A DNA stretch of 64,000 bases from Diphasiastrum complanatum (taxonomy: Eukaryota > Streptophyta > Lycopodiopsida > Lycopodiales > Lycopodiaceae): contig CM055111.1 of NCBI GenBank assembly GCA_029204225.1, forward strand, positions 11,357,999-11,421,998, read 5' to 3'. The number at the start of each line of letters is the position of its first letter. Position 1 is the first letter of the stretch. The position numbers were made by a program, and so were the translations under genes. Shown here piece by piece: positions 1 through 12,338 of the stretch. The notes under the pieces were generated by a model. The model did no database searches and was not told the DNA's origin. It saw only the letters and a list, made by a program, of their open reading frames with translations.

Positions 1-769
1 TTCAAACATATATCTTCTTATCAAGGATCTTCAAGCTTTTGCACAATTTTAGATTGTTGACTTAAGTAAGCACAACCTCATTTTTATTATTCATGTTCCT
101 TATAAAGTTTTTAAAAGAAACAAATCATTGACTAATTCACTTCTAAATTTCAATATCAAAGGTACATTTTCCCAAATGATTACAATGCACTCTTCTTCAA
201 CATAGTCTCAAATGATTCCAATTTTATGTGCAAATACATTTTGCAATTTTCCAAATGTAAATGATATTTTGTGACTATTTTGCCCATTTTTTGAACACAT
301 TTAAAAGCATAATGTACTTCTTTTCAAACGAAGGTCTTGCCTTTTCCAACCTGTGCGTCCGTACACCACGTGGCATGTCCAAACTAGCCATTCGAAGTCA
401 AACTACTTATTATGCTTCATAATGTACATGTGAAAAAAAGTCAAAGTCTCTATTATGCAATGGAAGGCGTCGGGCACAAGCCATTTTGCATGATTGGGCT
501 TTCCAAAAAAAATTAGGCCTATGCCTAGCCCCTTCCATAGTACAATAACCACCTCAAATTAGTGAATATGCAAAGTCAAGTTCACATCCACATGGTCACA
601 CTGCTTGTGCAAGCACACAATTACCAATTTATTTTTTTCACAATATGACTATTATGTGCTAGCATCATTATGTCCAATATTTTACAGTATACACCCAAAT
701 TCTAGTGGTAGCCATCTTTTAAATTATGGGCTCCTAGATGTCCACTTTTCACATGCACACCAAAATTCA
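1..769. other. AT-rich sequence with nothing recognised
   Basis: Low-complexity AT-rich DNA. The only ORF is short (605-844) with no recognisable motif. I see no exon, RNA gene or element boundary. Confidence 0.5.
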
Positions 770-1112
770 AGCTTGTGGGTGACCTCTTCATTGCAAGATT
801 CTATGTCATTTTTAAAAGGTTTAGTCACAACGATCTACCATTAAATGATATACTTTTTGAGGATGCTACTATAAATTCTTTTTGGCAACTCATTAGAATA
901 ATCATGCTTTGGAACATTTGGCTAGATAGGAACACTAGGGACTTTGGGACGTGGGATTATTTCATTTCCCCCTCACTTCTTTTCAAGAGGATGACAAGCT
1001 TGCTCTTCTTTGTTCTTCAGCATTTGCATTGTACTTGGTATATAGTATCTAATCTATGGCTAGTGTTTTCGAGATTAAAAAATTCAAGTGAGGGTTACCA
1101 TTGCCAAAAGTG
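770..1112 (+). pseudogene. possible LINE C-terminal fragment
   Basis: A frame of about 110 codons contains FWQLIRIIMLWNIWLDRNTR, which resembles the W...LW.IW..RN pattern downstream of the reverse transcriptase in plant LINEs (zf-RVT neighbourhood). No catalytic motif is present and the fragment is short. It could be a chance ORF. Confidence 0.3.
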
Positions 1113-2290
1113 ATTATTTTATCCAACTAGACTACAATCTCAAGCAACATTTCCAACTTGAAATTTAGTTGGAGATATAATTGGAAAACATCTACCCCTT
1201 GTCATAAGAGATCCAAAATCAACTATTCTACTTTATTATGTTCACTACATGCCATCACAACAAATTAAACTTCATTACAAGCAAATCTAGAGTTCAATCC
1301 CAAAATTGGAACCATAAATGTGTATGAGAAATTCTTCGAAGCCAAAACTTGAACTCACCACCATTTGAGGTAAAAACACGTGCAATACTCACTAGTCTAT
1401 GAAGGACTCATATGACATTTCAAATATTATATTTCTAAGCTCTCTAAAAAACATGCCACCAATTGGGAAAAAAGAAAAAATCAAATCACATGAAATACAT
1501 TCAATCGGAAGATCCCATCTACATCCAACATAGAAAATTAGATCGAGAATCTAAAACGAATTGCATATATATCCTATTTTGTCTTGTTTATAGTGCAAAC
1601 TAACATTCTTGTGTAGTGTAAAGTCCTCGTGTAATAGGGGCTCGAGGACCTTTGCTCAAGGGTGGAGCCTGTTGGAAATGTATACAAGTTCTCTTTTATC
1701 ATAGGTAGGAGCAAATATAAATCGAAATAAGGATAAATGAGTCTATTCGTGATGAAAGGCTTTTTGATTAAAAGTCATAATAATTCATCTGCAAACAAAT
1801 CGAAGTTCTAATGAGCTTCAAGCAACGACAAATTGACAATTACGGTATTTAACTTCTATGAACACCTTTCAAAATTTGTATAACAAGAAGCAATGAAGTA
1901 GTAGCATCATTGACGTGATGTAATGCTAACTAGTCATTCAAAACATTGATAATGTGTCTTTGAGACATGCAAAAAAACTAACAATTTTGCTTCAAAAAAT
2001 AAAAATATCAAAGAGAATACTACCACTTTGCTCTCTACTCAATCTTTGTCCAAACATAGTTTGCCATTCAATTTCTAACATTGTGAAGTGACTTGTCAAG
2101 AAATAAATCTCGAGTTGAAATATTGAACCTTCAAGTCAAAATAATCCCTTAAAGTGCCAAAGAGATTATAGATTGAACTTGTAGTGCAACATCTCACTCA
2201 TTTGGAAACCTCACAAGCTAATAGAAATTTATTTGTAGGAGATTTCTATGTTTGCCACCACATAGGGTGCATCACTCATCAAACCTAAAC
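1113..2290. other. unannotated AT-rich stretch
   Basis: No coding signal. The sequence GGGTGGAGCC/TGTTGGAAATG near 1660-1680 looks like a polypurine tract followed by an LTR 5' end, but no partner repeat or coding region supports it. Confidence 0.35.
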
Positions 2291-2299
2291 TTGACATCT

Positions 2300-4219
<1,920 letters not shown>

Positions 4220-4475
4220 GGGTGTTTGTGATGGCTAAAGTCATGCCAATTGCAATGACACTTGCAGAGATGATGTATCAATTCACAAGCATTAGATGTT
4301 GGGTCAGAAAATTGCTACGCAAAATCATTGCTTTGTGCCAAGCCACTCCGTCGAACACATGACGAAGATGTTGCGTAATAATTCGTTGATCTAACATCTA
4401 ATGCATGCGAATTGCTACATCAATTCCATAGGTGCTATTGCGATTGGCATGGCTTTAGCCATCAACGACACCCCA
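4220..4475. mobile_element. foldback MITE-like palindrome, about 256 bp
   Basis: The two halves are inverted repeats of each other along nearly their full length. The left arm starts GGTGTTTGTGATGGCTAAA at 4221; the reverse complement of the right end starts GGTGTCGTTGATGGCTAAA. The arms share CATGCCAAT, GATGTA.CAATTC and GCATTAGATGTT, and meet near 4348. Nothing is encoded. The target duplication is not clear (perhaps AAG). The superfamily cannot be assigned. Confidence 0.75.
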
Positions 4476-5335
4476 AGAGATAAAATGGTCATAACAATGC
4501 CATAACAATTCAATTCATCATCTAAAGACTAATGTATGAGAAAGGAATATGGGCAATGGTTGCTAGTAGTACTAACATCTAACATCGACTCACATGAACC
4601 GCTCAATCAAATGGGAGTGAGACTATCCAAGGTTTAATTTTGACACAAAGTGAAAGCCAAAAGTGCAGTCCAATAGGCTTGACCTCGTGATACGATCTCA
4701 ATTTTTCCACACCAAAAGTTTCTGCACATACCCAAGAATAAGTTGTTCAACTTGATTGCAAAAGCAATAAAAAGAAATTCTTTTGCCTATTGATAATCAT
4801 GCTCCATTTTGGTGATGCTACACAAACACGAGTTCTGCAATGTCATTTTTTAGTAAGCAAGTTCCATAGTTGCAGCGAATCGCGAACTTAATTTTGTTTT
4901 TAGTGCGATTCTAATGAACACAAAAAAACGGCGATTCATTGTTTTTTTTGACAAAACAGTGATTCACGATTCTAGATTCGAATCAGGATCCAAATCACGA
5001 TTTTAGAATCTCAAGTGGAACTATGCAACAAACCATGAACCAAAAAACCTCAAATTTCTTTGAAAGGGCTTAGTGGTGAAAATGAGATCATAGGAAAATG
5101 ATGAAAAAATGTCATCATCGAACAACACAAACAAATTTCATTATATACGATGAGTTCATGAAAAAAGAGAGAGGCTGTCTGAACCCAATGATTACAGTGA
5201 CTAACGCTTGTTTCAGAGTTGAGAGAAAGAGAGCATGGGATGCAACTGGACCAGACGAGATTGGAGATCCGGGTATTACCAAAGCTTAAAGAACGTGCCA
5301 AAGCTAACAAACCAGATTTAAATTTCATAACGTGA
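4476..5335. other. intergenic, no gene seen
   Basis: No supported exon. Between 4880 and 5000 several related phrases containing 'gcgattc' and 'gaatc' recur, suggesting local low-complexity duplication. Confidence 0.35.
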
Positions 5336-5339
5336 GGAG

Positions 5340-6130
5340 AGCACGTGAAAGAGAGCAAGGAACTCATGGACCTACATGTGAGCAGAAGAGTTATATCTCA
5401 GAAGGAAACGGGACTTATGGATCTACATGTGAGCAGAAGAAAGTTTGATCTGAGAAGGAAAAGGCACTCTCTTAGATCTAGGTTGGGAGCAGAAGAAGAA
5501 CGACTGACAAGGAAAAGGAATTCATAGATTTACATGCGAGCAGAACAAGAGTTTGATCTGAAAGGGAGAAGGTATTAAAAGATCTAGATTGTGAGTTAGA
5601 TAAGTCTGAGAAGTAGAGTTAGACAGATCTGAAAATAAAAAGACCTCGTAGATCTACAGGTGAGCAGAAGAAGAGTTAGATAGATCTGAAAAGAAAAAGG
5701 AAGTCGTAGATCTATAAGTAGAGTTAGATAGATCTGAGAAGGAAAAGAACTCGTAGATATACATGTGAGCAGAAGAAGAGTTAGATATACCCCAGAAGGA
5801 AAAGGGACTCATAGACCTGCATGTGAGCAGAAACAGAGTTAATAGACGTGTGAACAGAAGCGTCAAGTAAATCTGAGACGAAAAACGAGCTCATAGATCT
5901 ACATGTGAGCAGGAGGAGTTAAATAGACCTGAGAAGGAGAACAATCATCTGGATTTGCGTTCTTGAGATCAACAAGAATCATCGTTAGATAGACAAAGGG
6001 ACTCATAGATCCACATGTGAGCAGAAAAAGAGTCAAATAGACATGCGAGCGGTATTGTGGTGAATTTGTTCATTGTGCGACATGTGAGCAGACGAGGAGT
6101 TAAATAGACCTGAGAAGGAAAACAATTATC
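5340..6130. repeat. degenerate purine-rich minisatellite
   Basis: About a dozen imperfect copies of a unit of roughly 45-65 bp, combining GATCTACATGTGAGCAGAAG with AGTTAGATAGATCTGAGAAG plus AAAAGG. Copies vary in length and spacing. The short ORFs across the array are repeat artefacts, with spurious Arg/Glu-rich or Ser/Phe-rich products. Confidence 0.8.
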
Positions 6131-6209
6131 TAGATTTGCGTTCTTGAGATCAACAAGAATTATCGCATCTCCGAAGCAGCAGAGCAACAGCACCAAATCA
6201 TGATCATAG

Positions 6210-6350
6210 CATCTCGCTCGCAAGATATCCTTGCTGACAACATTGCAACTGCAGAGCTGAGCTATCAACCCTTGCTGGTAACATTTCAACTGCAGAGCGG
6301 AGCCTGATTCCTGTAATTACCCTTGCTGATAACACCGCAACTGCAGAGAG
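6210..6350. repeat. three imperfect copies of a roughly 60-bp unit
   Basis: The unit CTTGCTGAYAACAYYGCAACTGCAGAG recurs at about 6228, 6267 (as CTTGCTGGTAACATTTCAACTGCAGAG) and 6321, directly after the purine-rich minisatellite. Confidence 0.7.
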
Positions 6351-9230
6351 CTGAGCTTTTCTCTGATTCATGCTGCTACCAAGGTGTGCATTATATGTCT
6401 TTCATCTTCATCTCCATGACAGAGAAGAAGAATCTAGAACAATAATCTAGCACATAAATTAAAGCTGATAATGATGCAACTATATGGTGATGTGGCATAT
6501 AGACTTTTACGAAATGAAATCCTAGATGTGACACCTAGTCTTGGATTGGGTCGTAAGATGGTGTTCATAGACAACTTTGGCCTACTGATGTACTACTTTC
6601 ATATCACTACTTTGGTCCAAGGAAGTGTCATGGGCCTATTACTACTAACCCAGATAAAAAGTTCAAAAAATGGAGCCTTGGAAGTCAATGTAGACAAGGT
6701 TGTACGTATGGACCTAGACCTAGCAATTTTTTGGGTAGTTCTAGCTTTCTTCAAACTTTTCTGTTAAAAAGCACTTGGGCATTGTCCTTGATTGGTCTCA
6801 CTAGTTTCTAATACATTCATAAATCGATATTGGGTGGCAATGCTGAAGCCATGGGGTGGGTCCTCCACACATGAATCTAGGGTTTATTTATTTATTTTTG
6901 TATCTCTTTGTTGGTTGCCGCATCTTTACTCATATCCTGATTAGATTTCTTGACATGTCAAATATCAACATCCACTTGAGAAATAGCCTCCTATGGCAAG
7001 TGTAAAGATTGCCAGGTGTATATCCTTAAGATCCTGTTGCATACGCCAAAAGGAGTGCTATGTAGCCAAACCACCCAACCATAGAAACTGAAGATCAAAC
7101 CTCAATCAGCTTCACCCCAAGCCACGACGACTGAATACAGGAGAGGAGAGGTTTATGCAGGTGAATACTGAAATCTGGAAGTGGAGGCCGAGTTTTTGTA
7201 GGCATCTATATAGACCCTTTGATCCTAGAAATATTCCTTCTAGAAACTTGATCCTTTACGAGATTCATATTCAATTGTTGCTGCTTTTCTTAGCATTGCA
7301 TAAAAGGTGTCAATCACCATGCATTGCTCTACATGATTTAATTGGAGTTCATGGGCCCTCACAAGGTTATAAATTACATTCTTGGTGTAACTTATAAACT
7401 TGTATACTAGAGTCGCGAATATCCATGTCAAGGATTATTTCGAATCCTCTAAACTGGACATAATCATAACATTCTTCCCCCCTTGAACTACTTCTGTCCT
7501 CACAAGTGGAACTTAGGAAAATTCTTCTTTATGCTTTCAACTCTTTCCATGAATTGTCATCCTCAGTGCATCCTTTCCATCAAATCAAGCACTTAAGGAT
7601 AGAACGAATTCTCAATTGCATATTTATGGTTCTCTTTTTGGTTCCGAGTACTCATATCGTTGTGGATGTCATCCTTTTTCTTTGATTACTTGCTTTTATC
7701 ACTAAAAATTGCCATGCTGATAATCCTCTAGCCAATATGTCATTTTATCCATCCGTATAAAATAGATGTGAGATCATTTGAATTTGAAATGATTTTAACA
7801 TAACATATCATCTATCAGCATTCTGATTACATTAATTCCAAATGTTTTCAATCATACCATCTTTTACCCATCAATGGCACTTGCACTACCATCTGAATCA
7901 AATCTGCATTCATTCCACTTTTTATTGTGTCCATTGGTACTAATAGATCTATATGCATATACCCATCCTCAATTTGCATTATAGCAAGCTCAAGTTTCAT
8001 CATCTAAAGTATCAAAAGCTAGAATATGAATAGATGGAGAAGATTAGAAAAGCCATCAATTGGATCTAAACCTGGATTAATTCAATTTAAGAAAAGTAAT
8101 TAGTGACTGCCAAATTAAAAGCTTGTATGTCATATTAGATAATCACACCATCAAATCAAAGTTGTCTAATCCACAACTACTCTAAGAATGTTCAAAACAA
8201 CAATGCAATCAGAGAGCTTGGTCATTTTATAAAATCACCAATTATTCACCTTTTTGCGTACCATACTGGATAGACTAACAAGTGGCATCATTGGATTTAG
8301 GGTATCAACTTTTACCTCTAGTCTGCTCAACAATTCTGACCAATTTCAGAATCATCAATGGCTCATTTCAAAATTTCATATTTATGTTCACTCTATGTAC
8401 CACCACCTCAACACACCTTGCCATGTCATCCACTAATATGATAATTGCTTATTTGTTGTTCGTCGTGTGTCATGTCAGCACAATTTTTACTTGCCATGTG
8501 TCCATTGGCACTCCATGTCACCCAATCTATTTTAGAGAGATAAAACACATATTATCAAACAAAATCACAAGTGTGCGTGAGTGGGGCTGTTATAGATAGA
8601 GACAATGTTACACTAAATATATAGTTTATAGTCAAACTATTGCACAATTTTATTGTGATTTCATAGAAAACTTGATACTACTACATTACTTACTACTCAC
8701 TTTTAGCTTTTTTCACCAACTAAAAATAGTAGTTTTCTTTTTAAATATTTAAATTCTTTGAACTCTCCTTAGAGAATTTTATCTAATTGTTGATAACTAT
8801 CAACTGTTGCAATGGTGTGAGGAAAATCAAATGCTAATTAATGAAGCTGAAGGCCATTTAAAAGAAAGAAAAGAAATGTAATGAATCAGGTGGAAGAATT
8901 CATTTTAGGCATCAATCATGATGACATTAAAACTAAAGATTTGTCTAGATTATATGGAATAAGTTGAGGAGGAAGATCGTGTTGGGAATTAGTGAAGGAA
9001 GGTGCAAAAAATTGCGACAACTTGAAGTGTCAAGAGACACTGTGAGTTTGTCATGCTCGATAGTGTTGTGAAAGACTTAGTGAATTAAGAGCACTGGTTT
9101 TAGATCATTTGTCACAACGGAACTAATCACTTAATCGATGAGTCAGTAGGTGTCTAAGACAACCATAGATATAGAATTCAAGGACGGTTGTGATTCTGCT
9201 TTTTTGACTCAGTCGATAAGACCCACAAGA
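6351..9230. other. intergenic, nothing assigned
   Basis: Several ORFs under 110 codons (for example 6471-6767) have no recognisable motif. No LTR pair, TIR or exon-like block was found. Confidence 0.35.
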
Positions 9231-9239
9231 AGATAACGA

Positions 9240-9879
9240 GCATTCGATTTACAATTAGATAGTAGAAACAACAATTACCAATCACACATTGTACACCGAT
9301 CTGAAGAACACAGACTATATTAAAGATGCATGAATGTACATAAAATTGTTGTAAAGAATCTAATTACCAATATACAAGCCTAAAAGAATAGTTCAGAATT
9401 GAATGATAGTGCTAGAATACAACAACAAGAGTATTGCTGGTGCAATACTTCTGATCAGATAGATGGGAACACCTATTGTCTGAGCATTTCATCCCACTAG
9501 AATAAGCATATAACTTTGTATATGTACACATTATAGTTACTCTATTATACGTCAGCCTTTGCGCTGATCGTACAGTAAGGAGGGCATGAAGTCCCGATAG
9601 TAGTAACGGTGGTCCTTGGGTTGCGAATTGTTGCCAATAGATCGGAGTAAGAATCCTTTCAACTGTTCGTAGTGACTCCAATAATTCAACTATCATGGAT
9701 GGTGGGTGAGCCCAATAGTGAGCATGTTAAGATCTTATGTGTATTTTTTTCAGGTTGTGGCAGGTTTTCGAGTAAATAGCTAGGTCTAAGACTCTGTCGT
9801 GGTCATCTGAAGGAGATAGTTGGTAACATAGACAATGGCAACTGGATCGAATGGTTGAAGTGGAATTAAAATTCCAACA
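9240..9879 (-). mobile_element. probable Copia 3' LTR (minus strand), end unresolved
   Basis: On the minus strand the polypurine tract TTAAAGGGGAG (about 9880-9890) is followed by TGTTGGAATTTTAATTCC, the typical start of a plant Copia LTR. No second LTR or adjoining pol is in this orientation, so it is a remnant. The 3' limit is a guess. Confidence 0.5.
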
Positions 9880-9945
9880 CTCCCCTTTAACTTGACTTCA
9901 AACATTTAAATAATCTTTAAACAAAATGATTAACCTTATTTACCT

Positions 9946-10372
9946 CCCAGAAGATCATCAAGAGAGAGTAGACAACCTATAAGGTACATCGAAGAATATG
10001 CTGCTTATCTCATTCAAAAGCTGACTACTATCAAAGAAGCAAATTGTAAAAGACCCTAACAAAGGTGATGAAAGATCCTCCGTGGACATCACTCTTTTTA
10101 GGATTCTTATAGACTCCTTAATTTGGCTCACAATAACTAGACCTGACATAAGTTTTAGTGTTCATAAATTGAGCCAAGCTATGCAAAATCCTACTATTTA
10201 TCATTGGAAAATGGCCAAAAGAGTGCTTAGATACATATCTTCAACTTTTGATTATGGTTGATTGTATAAAAGTGAGGATCTTTCTATAGTTGGCTATTCT
10301 GACTCGGATTTTGCAAGTGATAGAGCAGATCGAAAATCTACAAGTGCTTGTCATATATCTTGGAGGAAACTT
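9946..10372 (+). pseudogene. older Copia element, left part: integrase-RT linker and RT/RNase H fragment
   Basis: The translation shows RRSSRESRQPIRYIEEYA (the basic linker before Copia reverse transcriptase). After a large deletion and stops it continues with TRPDISFSVHKLSQAMQNP, KMAKRVLRYISSTFDYG and GYSDSDFASDRADRKSTSA (end of RT and start of RNase H). It stops at 10372, where the younger element is inserted, and resumes at 15484 at the right place in RNase H. Confidence 0.85.
10368..10372. repeat. left target-site duplication AACTT
   Basis: AACTT directly precedes the 5' LTR and is repeated directly after the 3' LTR at 15484-15488. Five bases is the usual Copia target duplication. Confidence 0.93.
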
Positions 10373-11199
10373 TGTGAGAAATTGGCAAAAATCTAGCTTG
10401 GTATTTTTTATGATAGAAGTTTGTAAGTGAATCTCACATGTGTGGAGGATGTTCCCACGTGTGGAGAATTGTAAAGTAAATCAAAATGTTTGATATAGGG
10501 GTCTCATAGAATTTCATAGTCAAGCATTTAGGTGTAGGATGTTGATAGGGTCAAATTTGGCATAGATGGCAAATTATCCATTTCCACTTGTAATGCCACT
10601 ATTGAGCCAAAATAGAGTAGGAGGCCAAACTTGTGCCAATTAGAGTGTAGACAAGTGTAATGCTTTTGTTTGATGAAGTTTAAGAGGTCCAATAGGATTT
10701 AGAGGTGGAACCTTGTGAGGACCAATAGGAAATTGAGGTGTGCTTGAATATAGTCCAATAGAATTTAGAGGTGCATGGATCAATGGTCCAATAGGATTAA
10801 GAGGTGGCAAAGTGTGATCCAATCATAGTTAAGCATAGTGGTAGCTCATGAATCTATTAGTATCATTGTACTCCTCATTCTGAATATCATTGATTTTGAG
10901 ATTGAGTGGATTTTGAGTGTCATTGACTTTCTAGCTTTCTCTCTCTACCCGAGAGCTCATGATGGTTTTTCTCTCTCTACTCGAGGAGAGCAGCTTGTTT
11001 TTACTTAGAATACTTTTGGAACACTTCCCACACATGTGAGTGAGAGTTGGAAGTGATTGAATGCATGTAGTAGTGTGTTTTTGCCATAGAATCAAAGATA
11101 GATCTTGAATCTCAATCTAGTCTTGATCTTGGTGCATCTACACACCTTAGGAGATCACAAGTACATGTAGTGGAAAATCCACACATGTGAAATTCAACA
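10373..11199 (+). repeat. 5' LTR (827 bp)
   Basis: Starts TGTGAGAAATTGGC and ends GTGAAATTCAACA. It contains CACATGTGTGG and CCCACGTGTGG palindromic motifs, repeated CCAATAGGA-type phrases at about 10690-10800, and CTCTCTACCCGAG-type repeats near 10940-10985. The same motifs occur in the related LTRs near 2.5 kb and 53-57 kb. Confidence 0.95.
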
Positions 11200-11212
11200 T
11201 GGTATCAGAGCC
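11200..11212 (+). other. primer-binding site, initiator-Met tRNA type
   Basis: TGGTATCAGAGCC lies immediately after the LTR. It is the standard plant Copia site complementary to the 3' end of initiator methionine tRNA. Confidence 0.95.
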
Positions 11213-11957
11213 TACCTAAGGTTACCATGCATTTTGATCCATCTAAGTGAAAAAAATTTCATCAATCTTGAGCTAGAAGTTGTCAAGGCCCATTTTCCTA
11301 GCTATCTTGTTCATTTTTGGATCAAAAGAGATCAAAAGGACATTGATTGGGTCTGACCTAGTACTGTACGGAATCAGGTGCTCAGACACGTGTGAGGAAC
11401 ATCCAATTTCAGTTTGGGAGTTCTCTTTCATGTTTGATCCAAAAATCTTGCTAGATAGCTTGTTTTGAAGCTATTTTTGTCTAGTTTCTGATGCAATCAG
11501 TTTCATTCCATTTGGTTGAGCCAATCAAAAGTTATAAGCTTTTGAAGAGGGTTAGGTAGGGCACCTAGACTTGGGTGAACACATTTGGTTTGGTCAAGAG
11601 ATTGCTTGTTTGATCCAAAATCACAGTTGAATGCTTACCAATCTCATCTATATGTGATCTAGGCATTGTTTTGAGATCTTAGCCATTTTGTTTCATGCAA
11701 TATCATTGTATTTGAGTCAAATTTGGTTTCTTAGTGTATTTCACACGTGCTAAGAGTGTTTGATCCTAACTTTGCCCATACTCCATCATTTGATGTGAAG
11801 TAGATCTAGTTTTGGAGAGATTGAGATAGCTAGTGAGAATCATCTCACAGTTTGTTGCAAGATCTTGCATAGGAGATGGTAGCACACCATAATTGGATCC
11901 TATAGTGAGAGAGAAGCAACATTTTTTGTTCATCACTTTTATTTATCTCCACTTTAC

Positions 11958-12338
11958 ATGACTTCAATGAGTTCATACTTGTTGCAACCAAGTGAGAGAT
12001 TGTCTACTTCCAATTATTCAATATGGAAGTTGAGGATGGAGTCCATCTTGATACTCCAAGATGTGATGGACATTGTACTTGGGATTGAGGAGGAGCCTCA
12101 AGTCCTTCAAGAAGTACAAAAATACAAGAAGAGAGCTAGGATGGCTCTCCACTACATTAAGATGAATGTCTCTAATGAGATATTGAGGGAGATTGGTGAT
12201 TGTTCTACATCCAAGGAAGCTTGGGATTGTCTCAAGTCCATCTATGAGGCTAAGAACACATCTAGGCTCCTCACTCTTAGAAATCAAATATTCCAAAGTA
12301 GTCAAAAGAGTGATGAGAGTGATCTAATTATGTTTTGA
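11958..12338 (+). pseudogene. Copia gag N-terminal half, ended by a frameshift
   Basis: Encodes 126 residues of the Copia gag (UBN2/DUF4219 type): NYSIWKLRMESILILQDVMD, EEPQVLQEVQKYKKRARMAL and SKEAWDCLKSIYEAKNTSRL. It ends at a TGA at 12336-12338. Compared with the related gag near 55.1 kb, where the frame runs through ASGYVLRVKDLHREL, one base appears to be missing just before this point, so gag shifts frame. An ATG of the next ORF overlaps the region, so reinitiation is conceivable but unproven. Confidence 0.88.

Noticed and set aside
1660-1700. Possible polypurine tract and LTR start
   Set aside because: Only a short resemblance; no second LTR, primer-binding site or coding sequence supports it.
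5340-6130. CRISPR-like array of repeats
   Set aside because: Units are variable in length and sequence, there are no constant-length spacers, and the DNA is clearly eukaryotic.
6471-6767. 98-codon ORF with a hydrophobic C-terminus
   Set aside because: No recognisable family and no neighbouring exon; a chance ORF is the simplest reading.
12018-12305. 95-codon antisense ORF across gag
   Set aside because: A shadow of the well-supported gag frame on the other strand.
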